Origin: an uncultured Spartobacteria bacterium
GTDB lineage: Bacteria; Verrucomicrobiota; Verrucomicrobiia; Chthoniobacterales; Chthoniobacteraceae
Assembly (NCBI GenBank): GCA_903901425.1
Contig: CAIURC010000005.1
Span: forward strand, 1-64,000
Direction: 5' to 3'
DNA length: 64,000 nt
The notes under the pieces are model-generated. The model was given only the letters and a program-made list of their open reading frames with translations. It was not told the origin of the DNA and did no database searches. A program made the translations under genes and the position numbers. Each line of letters starts with the position of its first letter. Position 1 is the stretch's first letter. Of this stretch, positions 25,293 to 34,547 are shown in pieces.

Positions 25293-27209
25293 ATGGACCG
25301 CCTTGTTTACCTCCTCTACTCCGCGATCCTTGCCGTGTTCCGGATCCTGCCGGCCACTGTCTGCGCCCGGATCGGACAGTGCATCGGAGTCCTCGCCTAC
25401 GTCGGCCTCCCCAAATACCGCCGGATCGCTGCTCGCAACCTCCGGATTGCATTTCCGGACATGCCAAAGGCCGAGCGCCGCTCCCTGTTGCGGCGCCATT
25501 TTCTGACCCTGGCGGAGAACCTCGCAGGCAGCCTGAAAGTGGCGACGCTTCCCCACGAAAAGCTGATGGCCTGCACTACGATCGAGGGGATGGAGCATGC
25601 TCAGGAGCAGGTGGCCCAAGGCCGGGGCTGCATCTGGGTCATTTGCCATCTGGGCAACTGGGAACTCCTCTCCCAGCTCTGGCCCCCTCTTTTTAAAACC
25701 AGCCAGAGCACCATCTACCAACGACTCAGCAATCCCCACATTGACGCCGCCGTCCGCGAAAGCCGGGCACGGCTCGGACTCACCCTCTTTGAACGCAAAG
25801 AAGGGTTTCAGGGCGCCATCCAACTCCTCCGCCAGGGCGGCGGTGTCGGCGTTCTGGTGGATCAACACGCCGGCGATGCCGGTGTCTGGTGCCCTTTCTT
25901 CCGGCGCCTCGCCTCCACCACTTCTCTCCCCGCAATGATGGCCCTGCGTTCCGGGGCCGCCCTCCTCCCCATCGGCGTCTTTTCCAACGGCCCCGGCAAA
26001 TGGCGCATCGTGGTCCGCAAAGCCATTGTGCCCGAAAGCCGTGACCCGGCCCAACTCACCGCCCAGATCAATCTCAACGTTCAAGCCCTGATCGAGTCCC
26101 AGCCTGCAGACTGGTTCTGGGTGCATAACCGCTGGAAAACCCCGCGCCCCAAGTTCCTTCTGTCCGACTACAAACGGGGGGTCGTTTCGGCTCCGGACCT
26201 GCAGCCCTTCCCGATCCTGATCCGGTCCAGCAACTGGCTCGGAGACGCCGTGATGAGCCTGCCGGCCCTCCAGGCAGTCCGCAGGGGAAGGCCAGACGCG
26301 CGGATCAGCGTCCTGACCCCGGCCAAACTCGCAGACTTCTGGCGGACGGTTCCCGAGGTCGACCAAGTCATTCCCATTCAAGGCGGCCTCTGGAGCACCG
26401 TGCGATCCATCCGCGACCAGTTTGAGGTCGCACTGGTCTTCCCCAATTCCTTCCGAACCGGCCTCGAGGTTTTTCTGGCCAGGATTCCGCGGCGGGTGGG
26501 TTACCCAGGCCATTCCAGAAGAGCACTACTCAACCAAGTTTTTGAGCCAAAAACAAAAAAGACCGCCGCGCCCCGGCACCAAGTCCATCACTATCTGGCA
26601 CTGGCCGAGTTTGTTGGGGCCGACACCAAAGGCGCCTTGGAGTCCATCGCCCGCGAACGCCCGGCTCCGACGGGCTCAAACCGCCCGCCGGTTCTTGGGC
26701 TCTGTCCAGGGGCGGAGTACGGCCCTGCCAAGCGCTGGCTGCCGGAACGGTACGCGGACGTCATGCACATTTTGCACGGGAAAACCGGGGCCCAATGGAA
26801 GGTGTTTGGGGTGGCAAAGGATCTCCCGATTGCAGAGCAGATTCTGGCGATTGCGGGCACCGGGACCAATCTGGTGGGCAAGACAAACCTGCGCGAACTG
26901 ATCGTTGAACTGCAATCCTGTGACGTCCTGCTCACCAACGACACTGGCACCATGCACCTTGCAGCGGCACTCGGCGTGCCTTTGGTGGCGGTTTTTGGAT
27001 CGACCGAACCCGCACTCACCGGGCCGCTGGGAACCCGTCACCGGATTGTCCGGCAGCATGTGGACTGCAGCCCCTGTTTTCTGAGGGAATGCCCGATTGA
27101 TTTTCGGTGCATGACCTCCATCACCATTCAGGAAGTGGTGACCGCCGTTGAATCCCTGCTCCCCGGGTCCACTGCGGGAGTTGAACAAAATCCCGCCCAA
27201 ACAGTCTGA
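25293..27209 (+). CDS. fusion: lipid A acyltransferase (LpxL/HtrB-type) + heptosyltransferase (WaaF, GT9)
   Basis: 638 residues with two complete enzyme domains. Residues 1-295 are an LpxL/HtrB-type lysophospholipid acyltransferase: N-terminal membrane anchor, then the H-x4-E motif HLGNWE (119-124), DQHAGDAGVWCPFF, and ADWFWVHNRWK. It transfers a fatty acyl chain to lipid A precursors at the inner membrane. Residues 307-638 are a GT9 heptosyltransferase II: ILIRSSNWLGDAVMSLPAL, PGAEYGPAKRWLPERYA, LLTNDTGTMHLAAALGVP and FGSTEPALTGPLG, with the CSPC/RECPIDFRC cysteines near the end. It adds heptose to the LPS inner core. Both domains carry their key motifs and there is no frameshift. The Bat operon starts 14 bases downstream. 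Confidence 0.9.
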   Translation: MDRLVYLLYSAILAVFRILPATVCARIGQCIGVLAYVGLPKYRRIAARNLRIAFPDMPKAERRSLLRRHFLTLAENLAGSLKVATLPHEKLMACTTIEGMEHAQEQVAQGRGCIWVICHLGNWELLSQLWPPLFKTSQSTIYQRLSNPHIDAAVRESRARLGLTLFERKEGFQGAIQLLRQGGGVGVLVDQHAGDAGVWCPFFRRLASTTSLPAMMALRSGAALLPIGVFSNGPGKWRIVVRKAIVPESRDPAQLTAQINLNVQALIESQPADWFWVHNRWKTPRPKFLLSDYKRGVVSAPDLQPFPILIRSSNWLGDAVMSLPALQAVRRGRPDARISVLTPAKLADFWRTVPEVDQVIPIQGGLWSTVRSIRDQFEVALVFPNSFRTGLEVFLARIPRRVGYPGHSRRALLNQVFEPKTKKTAAPRHQVHHYLALAEFVGADTKGALESIARERPAPTGSNRPPVLGLCPGAEYGPAKRWLPERYADVMHILHGKTGAQWKVFGVAKDLPIAEQILAIAGTGTNLVGKTNLRELIVELQSCDVLLTNDTGTMHLAAALGVPLVAVFGSTEPALTGPLGTRHRIVRQHVDCSPCFLRECPIDFRCMTSITIQEVVTAVESLLPGSTAGVEQNPAQTV

Positions 27210-27223
27210 GTCCTCGTAATCCC

Positions 27224-28210
27224 ATGTCCAGCACCCAAGATCTCACCCAACAAATCAAGGAATCCAGCCTCTGGGTTGCCTCGCTCCAGAACGAAGTGGC
27301 CCGGGTCGTGATTGGCCAGAAATATCTGGTCGACGGGCTGCTGGTGGGGCTGCTCACCAACGGCCACGTGCTCCTAGAGGGCGTGCCGGGCTTGGCCAAG
27401 ACCCTCACCGTGAAAACGCTGGCCGGCGCGATCCAGACCGGGTTCCAGCGGATCCAGTTCACCCCGGACCTTCTTCCGGCAGATCTGGTTGGGACCCTGA
27501 TCTACAACCCGCGCACCGGCGAGTTTACCACCAAACGCGGCCCCCTGTTTTCCAACCTGATTCTGGCTGACGAAATCAACCGGGCACCGGCCAAGGTCCA
27601 GAGTGCGCTGCTCGAGGCGATGCAGGAACGTCAGGTGACCTTGGGCGACCAGACCTACAAACTCCAGGACCCGTTTCTGGTGCTGGCCACCCAGAACCCG
27701 CTGGAACAGGAGGGCACCTACCAGTTGCCCGAGGCGCAGCTCGACCGGTTTCTGCTCAAACTCAAGGTCGGGTACCCCTCCAAAGCCGAGGAACGCCAAA
27801 TCCTCGATCTCATGGGCACCAGTGCCCCAAAACTGGAGGTCCAGCCCGTGATTGGTCCGGACGAAATCCTCCGGGCACGCGCTCTGGTCAACTCCGTTTA
27901 CGTGGATGACCGGGTCAAGGACTACATCGTGGACGTGGTGTTCGCGACGCGCGAACCGGCCACCTACAAACTCCAACTCGAGGGCCTCATCCGGTACGGC
28001 GCATCGCCCCGGGCCACCATCGCTCTCACCCTCGCGGCCAAAGCCCGCGCCTATCTGGCGGGACGCGGCTACGTCACCCCACAGGATGTCAAATCCGCCG
28101 GCCCCGATGTCCTCCGTCACCGCATCATGATCAGTTTCGAGGCCGAGGCCGAGGAAATCACGAGCGAAACCCTCATCCAACGCATCTTCGCCGGGTTGCC
28201 TGTCCCCTGA
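27224..28210 (+). CDS. moxR: MoxR-family AAA+ ATPase
   Basis: A 328-residue AAA+ chaperone-like ATPase. Walker A is GVPGLAKT (53-60), Walker B LILADEIN (112-119), with sensor 1 in LVLATQNPLEQEG, and the family signature LPEAQLDRFLLKLKVGYP. MoxR proteins act with vWA-domain proteins to mature or activate envelope or enzyme complexes. Here it is the first gene of the DUF58-DUF4381-BatA-BatBC-BatD-BatE series. It begins at ATG 27224, and the DUF58 gene follows only three bases after its stop, so it is clearly part of one transcription unit. Confidence 0.94.
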   Translation: MSSTQDLTQQIKESSLWVASLQNEVARVVIGQKYLVDGLLVGLLTNGHVLLEGVPGLAKTLTVKTLAGAIQTGFQRIQFTPDLLPADLVGTLIYNPRTGEFTTKRGPLFSNLILADEINRAPAKVQSALLEAMQERQVTLGDQTYKLQDPFLVLATQNPLEQEGTYQLPEAQLDRFLLKLKVGYPSKAEERQILDLMGTSAPKLEVQPVIGPDEILRARALVNSVYVDDRVKDYIVDVVFATREPATYKLQLEGLIRYGASPRATIALTLAAKARAYLAGRGYVTPQDVKSAGPDVLRHRIMISFEAEAEEITSETLIQRIFAGLPVP

Positions 28211-28213
28211 CCC

Positions 28214-29101
28214 ATGGAGTCCGTCCGCGAAATCCTGAGGAAAATCCGGCGCCTGGAAATCAAAACCCGGGGCATCGTGGACGCCGCATTCGCCGGCCAG
28301 TACCGCTCCGTGTTCAAGGGACGCGGGATGAATTTTGAGGAAGTGCGCGAGTACCAACCCGGGGACGAAGTCCGCACCATCGATTGGAATGTGACAGCCC
28401 GGTACGACGAACCCTACGTCAAAAAGTTCACCGAAGAACGCGAACTGAGCGTGATGCTGGTCGTGGACGTGTCCGCTTCCGGCAACTTCGGAAGCGTCCA
28501 CCTGAGCAAACGCGAGTTGGCCGCCGAGATTGCCTGTCTGCTCGCATTCAGCGCCATCCGAAACCAAGACAAGGTCGGTCTCCTCCTTTTCTCAGACCAC
28601 GTGGAGTGCGTCATTCCGCCCAGAAAAGGCCGAGGCCATGCACTCCGACTCATCCGCGAAATCCTCTTCTTCCAACCCAAAGGGCGCGGAACTGAACCCG
28701 GTGCCGCCCTCCATTACCTCAACCAGATCCTGCACCGACGCTCCATCGTGTTTCTCCTCTCCGATTTTCAGGCCCCAGACTTTTCCCGGGAACTGGCAAT
28801 CACGAGTCGCCGGCACGACCTGATCGCCCTCCCAATGCTGGATCCACGCGAGGAAATTCTGCCCGACATTGGCCGGGTGACTCTTGAAGACCCGGAAACC
28901 GGCGAGCAACTGGAGGTGAACACCTCCAACCCGGGCGTCCGCAAAGCCCACCAGCGCGCGTTTCTCCGGGCCCATCAGGAGCGACTGGCCCTGTTCCGCA
29001 AACTGCGAATCGACACCATCTCCCTCCACACCCACGCCGATTATCTCCCCGCTCTCCGCGGATTTTTCCGTACCCGGGAACGCCGGCTCCTCATCCGATG
29101 A
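28214..29101 (+). CDS. DUF58 vWA-like protein of the Bat operon
   Basis: A 295-residue soluble DUF58 protein. The YRSVFKGRGMNFEEVREYQPGDEVRTIDWNVTAR segment is diagnostic. It also has a metal-ion-dependent adhesion site DVSAS (85-89), so a von Willebrand factor A fold with Mg-dependent binding is likely. In MoxR operons, this protein is usually the direct partner of the ATPase. Its start is three bases after moxR, and its stop (TGA at 29099-29101) overlaps the ATG of the next gene, so translational coupling is likely. Confidence 0.9.
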   Translation: MESVREILRKIRRLEIKTRGIVDAAFAGQYRSVFKGRGMNFEEVREYQPGDEVRTIDWNVTARYDEPYVKKFTEERELSVMLVVDVSASGNFGSVHLSKRELAAEIACLLAFSAIRNQDKVGLLLFSDHVECVIPPRKGRGHALRLIREILFFQPKGRGTEPGAALHYLNQILHRRSIVFLLSDFQAPDFSRELAITSRRHDLIALPMLDPREEILPDIGRVTLEDPETGEQLEVNTSNPGVRKAHQRAFLRAHQERLALFRKLRIDTISLHTHADYLPALRGFFRTRERRLLIR

Positions 29102-29757
29102 CACCCCCGAGTTCACCGGAAGACCCCATCTTGCGCGCCTCCGCACACACCTTCCGCGGCGGAGTTGCCGGGCTGCCCGTTTGGATTGCCGCATCCCTGT
29201 GCCCGGTTCCGCTTCTTGCTGCCATCAAGTCCGCTCCTGCCCAGGGACAGACCGCCATTCCAGGAGCATCCCCGGCGGAACCGGTGCCCTCCATCGAAGA
29301 CATCGCACCACCGGTGGACGTTTTCCCCTACCCTCCCTGGATAGTGGGGTGTGCCGGTCTTCTCCTTCTGGTGGTTCTTTTTCTTTTCCTCCGCTGGTGG
29401 CGGAACCAGCGCCCCGCTCCGGCGCCGACGATCTCCCCGCGGACCGTCGCACTGGAAGCGCTCGCCCGACTCGGCGGCCAAGTCGAAACGGCAACCCCAT
29501 ACGCTTTCAGCATCGCAGTCAGCGACGTGGTCCGACAATTCGTGGAAGCCTCGACCGGGGTACATGCGGTGCGCCAAACTTCCGTGGAGTTCCTGGAATC
29601 CATTTCTCACCGGCTGTCTGGACCGGAACGGGATCTGCTCTCCGGATTTTTGGAGCGGTGCGACCTGATCAAGTTTGCGCAAGCCACGGCCTCCGCCTCC
29701 GACAGCCGCACCCTGCTCTCCAGCGCTCAATCCTTCGTCCAGGGACGCGTCCCGTAA
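29098..29757 (+). CDS. DUF4381-like membrane protein of the Bat operon
   Basis: 219 residues. A signal-like hydrophobic stretch (VAGLPVWIAASLCPVPLLAA) is followed by a proline-rich segment (PSIEDIAPPVDVFPYPPW) and one strong transmembrane helix (IVGCAGLLLLVVLFLFLRWW). The C-terminal part is a helical cytoplasmic domain (TVALEALARLGGQVET ... CDLIKFAQATAS), which resembles the DUF4381 proteins that occur between DUF58 and BatA in Bat operons. It starts in the ATGA overlap with the DUF58 gene. It may connect the ATPase partners to the membrane vWA proteins, but that is inference. Confidence 0.75.
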   Translation: MTPPSSPEDPILRASAHTFRGGVAGLPVWIAASLCPVPLLAAIKSAPAQGQTAIPGASPAEPVPSIEDIAPPVDVFPYPPWIVGCAGLLLLVVLFLFLRWWRNQRPAPAPTISPRTVALEALARLGGQVETATPYAFSIAVSDVVRQFVEASTGVHAVRQTSVEFLESISHRLSGPERDLLSGFLERCDLIKFAQATASASDSRTLLSSAQSFVQGRVP

Positions 29758-29767
29758 ACCCACCCCC

Positions 29768-30781
29768 GTGAATCCCAAGGAGACATTCGAATTCGCGCAT
29801 CCCTGGCTACTCCTGCTTCTGGGAATCCCGCTCGTTCTTCTCTGGCTACGCGGAAAACCCGGAGGCGCCCCCTCGCTGATCTTCTCCTCCCTGGCGCCCC
29901 TGCGTGCCTTGGCCTCGCCGCGCAGATCCCGCTCAGGAGCGCTTCTGGCAGGGCTTCTGGGGGGAGCGATGGTTTTTTTCATCGTTGCACTGGCCCGGCC
30001 CCGGATGGGCAGTTCGCATCAACGGATCCAGTCCAGCGGGATCGACATCCTCCTCGCTCTGGACGTTTCCCGCTCGATGCTCGCTGAGGATTTCACCATC
30101 GGCTCCGAACGCGCCAACCGCCTTCAGGCAGTCCAGAAAATCACCCGGGAATTCATCGAAAAACGGCCCGCGGACCGGATCGGCATCGTGGCTTTTGCCG
30201 GAAAACCGTACCTGGTCAGCCCACTGACCCTCGACCACGACTGGCTCCTTCAAAACCTCGACCGGCTCCGGATCGGCCTGGTGGAGGACGGCACCGCCAT
30301 CGGCTCCGCCATCGCTTCCGCCACCAACCGCCTCAAGGAACGCGAATCCAAAAGCCGGATCCTGGTTCTCCTCACCGACGGCGACAACAACGCCGGGAAA
30401 ATCACGCCCGCAACCGCTGCAGAAGCCGCCAAAACGCTGGGGGTCAAAATCTACACCATCTGCGCCGGATCCCGCGGCTATGCGCCCATCCCGGTGCCGG
30501 ACATGTTCGGCCGGATCGTCTACCGGAACATCAAGGTGGAGGTCGATGAGGCCACCCTCAAGCAAGTTGCCTCCATCGGAAACGGACAGTTTTTCCGGGC
30601 CGTGGACTCCGATTCGCTCGACTCGATTTTCCGACAGATTGATCAGCTTGAAAAAACCACGGTGGAGATGGACCGGTACTCGGTGTACCGGGAACTGTTT
30701 GCGTGGCCGGCCGGTGCCGGCCTTCTGCTTCTGTGCCTGCATCTGGTGCTTGGCCAAACCTTTCTCCGCCGACTCCCATGA
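29768..30781 (+). CDS. batA: BatA-type vWA membrane protein
   Basis: A 337-residue membrane protein. N-terminal FAHPWLLLLLGIPLVLLWL and LLAGLLGGAMVFFIVALARP are transmembrane segments, followed by a vWA domain with MIDAS DVSRS (99-103) and LLTDGDNNAGKITP, then a C-terminal transmembrane helix (FAWPAGAGLLLLCLHLVLG). This is the BatA layout of the aerotolerance operon. The frame opens at 29675, but GTG 29768, ten bases after the previous stop, gives the family N-terminus. Its stop overlaps the ATG of batBC (ATGA). The role of Bat proteins in stress tolerance is known only phenotypically in Bacteroides and Leptospira. Confidence 0.9.
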   Translation: MNPKETFEFAHPWLLLLLGIPLVLLWLRGKPGGAPSLIFSSLAPLRALASPRRSRSGALLAGLLGGAMVFFIVALARPRMGSSHQRIQSSGIDILLALDVSRSMLAEDFTIGSERANRLQAVQKITREFIEKRPADRIGIVAFAGKPYLVSPLTLDHDWLLQNLDRLRIGLVEDGTAIGSAIASATNRLKERESKSRILVLLTDGDNNAGKITPATAAEAAKTLGVKIYTICAGSRGYAPIPVPDMFGRIVYRNIKVEVDEATLKQVASIGNGQFFRAVDSDSLDSIFRQIDQLEKTTVEMDRYSVYRELFAWPAGAGLLLLCLHLVLGQTFLRRLP

Positions 30782-32736
30782 ACGCGCCTCTTCTCTTTGC
30801 AGAGCCTTTGTGGCTGTGGGCCGCCCTCCTGCTCCCGGCCGCGCTGCTCCTCCTCTTCATCCGGAACCAGCGAAAGATCCGTCCCCTGCTCCTCCAGGTC
30901 GTGGCCTCCAGACTTCAGAAACGGCTCCTCCACTCTCCCAGTCCGGCAAGACGCTGGGCCCACTTCCTTCTGCTCCTCGCGGGAACCGCGTGTGCGGCCC
31001 TCGCACTGGCCCGTCCCCAGCTGGGCGATGACTGGCTCGAGGTTTCCAGAAGCGGACGCGACATCCTCATTGCCGTGGATACCTCCAAAAGCATGCTGGC
31101 CACAGACCTCGCCCCGGATCGACTCACCCGCGCCAAAATGGCCGCACGGGATCTGATCACCCGCCTCCCCGGAGACCGGGTCGGGCTCGTTGCGTTTTCT
31201 GGCACCGCTTTTCTTCAAGCCCCACTCACCATTGACCACGATGCAGTCCTTCATTCCGTAGACGAACTCGACACGGAAATCGTCCCGCAAGGTGGAACCA
31301 ACCTTGCAGCGGCAATCCGCCTGGCCAAAGAGGCTTTCGGAAAAGGCGAGGGCGAAAGCCGGGCCCTGATTTTCCTGACCGATGGCGAGGATCTGGAAGC
31401 CGATGGGCTCGCCAGCGCCGAACAGGCCAAAGGGTTGTTCCGGATCTTTACCGTCGGCCTCGGATCCCCAGATGGATCGCTCATCCCTCTGAAGGGGGGG
31501 CGCGGCAGCGAATTCCTCAAAGATCCCAATGGCCAGATCGTCAAGTCCCGGCTTGATGAAGACGGTCTTTCCAAAATTGCAGCCGCTACTGGGGGATTCT
31601 ACACTCGGCTTGACCGCGGTCCCGCCGTGGCCGAACACCTTGTCAAAGACGGCTTGGCTCAAATGAACGCCCAACAGTTCGACGCAAAAACCTCCCGGCG
31701 CCCCATCGAACGCTTCCAGTGGCCTCTCGCCGCTGCTCTGGCCGCCGTTGCCGCCTCCTTTCTGACCGGCGAAAACCGCAAGGTGCCCCCCCAAAAAAAC
31801 CGTCCGCACGGGAAGGCCCGGCTGCCTGAATCCCAGGTTGCCGCCGCAGCAGCCGTTGCGCTCCTTCTCCTCGGGGCTTCTCAGACACTTTCCGCGAAAA
31901 ACTCGGCTCTCCAAGCCTACGAACGCGGCGATTACAAGGAGGCGGCGGACTCGTTCAAGCGCCAACTCCAACTCCAACCCGGCTCACTTCCACTCCGGTT
32001 CGGCTTGGGCACTGCCGCCTACCAGTCCGGTGACTACGATGCTGCCCTTGAGGAGTTCAGCCAAGCCTCCACCTCCGAGGACCCGAAGCTCAGACAACTG
32101 GCCGAGTACAATCTGGGCAATACCCTCTACCAGCGCGGCGCCACACGGCAGAATCCCGAGGACAAAATCGCGGAATGGAAAAACGCCGTCCAACACTACG
32201 AACAATCCCTTGAAATCAACCCGTCGGATGCGCGGTCCCAAAAAAATCTGGATACCGTCCGCAAGCTGATTGAGGAAGCCGAAAAGAAACAGAAGGATCA
32301 ACAGCAGAAACAGCAGGGGGGCGAGGACAACAAAGACGACTCCAAGGAAAAAAAAGATCAGGATTCCTCCTCTGAATCCAAAGAGTCGCCGGAGGACAAA
32401 TCCGGCGAGGAAAAGGAGGACGGCAAGGATGACAAGCCGGGCAAAAAATCCGGCGACGCCAAGGACGCCTCCTCTAAACCCGATCCCAAAGACGGCGAGG
32501 CCCAGAAGACGCAGTCCAAACCCGAGGGCAACCTTCAGAACCAGCCGCAGTTTGGCGAGGACCAGAAGGCGAAAGACGCCCGTGAGGAGGCAGACAACGC
32601 GCAGGCGGCAGCCGAGGGCAAAATGACCCCCCAACAGGCAAAAGCCCTTTTGGAATCCCTCCGCAACGAGGATCAGCCGGTGCAACTCATTGAAAAAAAC
32701 CGGGCTCAGAAAGGAAAATCCCTCCGCGACTGGTAG
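30778..32736 (+). CDS. BatB-BatC fusion: vWA membrane domain plus TPR and charged tail
   Basis: 652 residues. Residues 1-350 are BatB: hydrophobic N-terminus (PLWLWAALLLPAALLLLFIRN), vWA with DTSKS (101-105) and IFLTDGEDLEADGL, then a transmembrane helix (WPLAAALAAVAASFLTG). Next come a second hydrophobic segment (VAAAAAVALLLLGASQTLSA), three TPR-like units (ALQAYERGDYKEAADSFKRQ, GLGTAAYQSGDYDAALEEFS), and a long Lys/Glu/Asp/Ser-rich stretch of low complexity. The C-terminus QQAKALLESLRNEDQ... LRDW matches the BatC end. So batB and batC, separate in Bacteroides and Leptospira, are one gene here. It overlaps batA by four bases. BatD starts 17 bases downstream. Confidence 0.85.
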   Translation: MNAPLLFAEPLWLWAALLLPAALLLLFIRNQRKIRPLLLQVVASRLQKRLLHSPSPARRWAHFLLLLAGTACAALALARPQLGDDWLEVSRSGRDILIAVDTSKSMLATDLAPDRLTRAKMAARDLITRLPGDRVGLVAFSGTAFLQAPLTIDHDAVLHSVDELDTEIVPQGGTNLAAAIRLAKEAFGKGEGESRALIFLTDGEDLEADGLASAEQAKGLFRIFTVGLGSPDGSLIPLKGGRGSEFLKDPNGQIVKSRLDEDGLSKIAAATGGFYTRLDRGPAVAEHLVKDGLAQMNAQQFDAKTSRRPIERFQWPLAAALAAVAASFLTGENRKVPPQKNRPHGKARLPESQVAAAAAVALLLLGASQTLSAKNSALQAYERGDYKEAADSFKRQLQLQPGSLPLRFGLGTAAYQSGDYDAALEEFSQASTSEDPKLRQLAEYNLGNTLYQRGATRQNPEDKIAEWKNAVQHYEQSLEINPSDARSQKNLDTVRKLIEEAEKKQKDQQQKQQGGEDNKDDSKEKKDQDSSSESKESPEDKSGEEKEDGKDDKPGKKSGDAKDASSKPDPKDGEAQKTQSKPEGNLQNQPQFGEDQKAKDAREEADNAQAAAEGKMTPQQAKALLESLRNEDQPVQLIEKNRAQKGKSLRDW

Positions 32737-32753
32737 CCTCGCCCCGTGTCCGA

Positions 32754-34547
32754 ATGATTTTTTACAAAGTCAGTCCCAGCTCCCTGAGTCCCGCACTCCT
32801 TCTGCGCATCCTCGCCCTGCTTCTGCTGACGCTCGGCCAAAACGTCTGTCTGGCTGCGGGCAACACCAAGGTCACTGCCAGTCTTTCGGACCCTTCGGTT
32901 GCTCCCGGGGAATCCACCACTCTCATCCTGAGCATCGAGAACGGCGGCGGACTCACTGAAATTCCAAACCTGAAAGCCACCGGACTCCGGATCGAGTTCC
33001 GCGGCCAGTCGTTTCAAACCCGGATTGAAAACTTCACGGCCACCCAGTCTCTGGACCTGACCTATGAGGTCTCCGGGGATGCTGCGGGAACCTACACCAT
33101 CCCCGCCACCCCCGTGCCCACGGAAAACGGTATTTTTCACACCCCGCCGCTCCAGCTGGTGGTTCAATCTGGCACTCAGTCGCGCTCAAATGCAGCGACG
33201 TCCCTCGCTGAAATCTCGGTCCCGAAGACCTCCGCATACCTCGGCGAATCTATTCCTGCAGAAATTCGGCTCCTGGTGGACTCCCGGATCCGCTGGGAAC
33301 CTGAATCCCGGCCGAATCTGGAGGGCGAAGGCTTCACCCGCTTCAAGATGCCCAGCCCCACCGTTGAAAAAACCTTGAGGGACGGCATTTCCTACGATGT
33401 CCTGATCTTCCGGACCGTGCTCACCCCAAGCAAAGCCGGGAAACTCTCGATTGGACCCTGTGAGATCCGGTTCCGCGCAGAGTCCCAACAAAACCGATCC
33501 CGCTCCCCAGTGGACAGCCTGCTCGGCCAGTTTTTCGCAGGAACACAGGTCCGGTCGTATTCCGCCAAGGCACCTGCGGTGGAACTGGATGTAAAACCCT
33601 TGCCCGTGGAGGGACGCCCCGAGGATTTTTCGGGAGCCGTGGGTATTTTCCAAATGCAGGCGGTTGCGTCTCCGTCCAAAGTGAAACTGGGTGACCCGAT
33701 CACTTTGCAGACGACCATCTCAGGTCGGGGGAACTTCGACCGGGTCAATGCCCCCGAACTGGAGCGCGCGCAAGGCTGGAACGTTTACCCTGCAAAATCG
33801 GATTTTCAGCCCGAGGAAGAACTGGGAATGAACGGCCGCAAAATCTTCGAGCAGGCACTGATTGCGGAATCTCCCCAAACCCGGCTTCCCGAACTCAGGT
33901 TCAGTTTTTTCAACCCGGAAACACAGGCCTACGAAACCCTCAAGAGCGGTCTGACCCCGATCTCAATCGAGGGGATTGTGCCTCCTCCTCAGCCCGTGTT
34001 GGCACAGTCGCCCGATGGACCGGGTAGCTCAAAAGAGCCAACCCCATCCCAGCCCGTTTTGCTGCACGGCCCAAAATCTGACTTCGGAATCCCATACGCC
34101 ACCCTGGCTCCTCCTGCTTGGCCCCGCCACCTCCTCTGGCTCCAGATCCCCCCGGCCCTCGCTCTTGCCCTCCTCTGGTACAGAAAATCCGTACGGCCAT
34201 CCCCCGCCAGACTGGCTCGAAAAAAACTTCTCCAAGAACTTGCACAGATCGAGTCCCGTCTTCAGGAGGAAACCAGCCGCGCAGGGTTCTACTCAACTGC
34301 CGTTCGTGCAATCCAGATCCATGCCGCGCTCAAGGCCCAACTGCCAGACAACGCAATCGACCTCCAGACCCTGCAGGCCAAGTTCCCAGCCCGGTCGTTT
34401 GAAGCCGTCCTTCCCATCTTTGACACCCGAAACGAACTTCTTTATGCGGGGAACCAACGACCGACCTCCCGGGATTCCCTGCAGGAAAAGGAGCGCGAAT
34501 CCGTGCTCGAAAAAATCCAGACATTCAAATCAGCCTTGGCCCAATGA
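32754..34547 (+). CDS. batD: BatD-like exported protein
   Basis: A 597-residue protein. A signal peptide (ALLLRILALLLLTLGQNVCLA) is followed by immunoglobulin-like beta domains (KVTASLSDPSVAPGESTTLILSIENG, VVASPSKVKLGDPITLQTTISGRGNFDRVNAPEL) typical of the BatD/DUF4381-containing oxygen-tolerance protein (PF13584). A transmembrane helix (LLWLQIPPALALALLWYRK) and a helical cytoplasmic tail follow. BatD is thought to sit mostly in the periplasm and join the BatA/BatB vWA proteins. The gene starts 17 bases after batBC, and its stop overlaps the batE ATG by four bases. Confidence 0.88.
   Translation: MIFYKVSPSSLSPALLLRILALLLLTLGQNVCLAAGNTKVTASLSDPSVAPGESTTLILSIENGGGLTEIPNLKATGLRIEFRGQSFQTRIENFTATQSLDLTYEVSGDAAGTYTIPATPVPTENGIFHTPPLQLVVQSGTQSRSNAATSLAEISVPKTSAYLGESIPAEIRLLVDSRIRWEPESRPNLEGEGFTRFKMPSPTVEKTLRDGISYDVLIFRTVLTPSKAGKLSIGPCEIRFRAESQQNRSRSPVDSLLGQFFAGTQVRSYSAKAPAVELDVKPLPVEGRPEDFSGAVGIFQMQAVASPSKVKLGDPITLQTTISGRGNFDRVNAPELERAQGWNVYPAKSDFQPEEELGMNGRKIFEQALIAESPQTRLPELRFSFFNPETQAYETLKSGLTPISIEGIVPPPQPVLAQSPDGPGSSKEPTPSQPVLLHGPKSDFGIPYATLAPPAWPRHLLWLQIPPALALALLWYRKSVRPSPARLARKKLLQELAQIESRLQEETSRAGFYSTAVRAIQIHAALKAQLPDNAIDLQTLQAKFPARSFEAVLPIFDTRNELLYAGNQRPTSRDSLQEKERESVLEKIQTFKSALAQ

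Noticed and set aside
25242-26513. 423-residue minus-strand ORF over the LpxL-WaaF fusion
   Set aside because: A shadow of the fusion gene, with no family match.
32281-32600. Charged low-complexity stretch in the BatB-BatC protein as a sequencing or frame error
   Set aside because: The frame stays open and ends in the conserved BatC C-terminus, and BatC proteins commonly have such tails.
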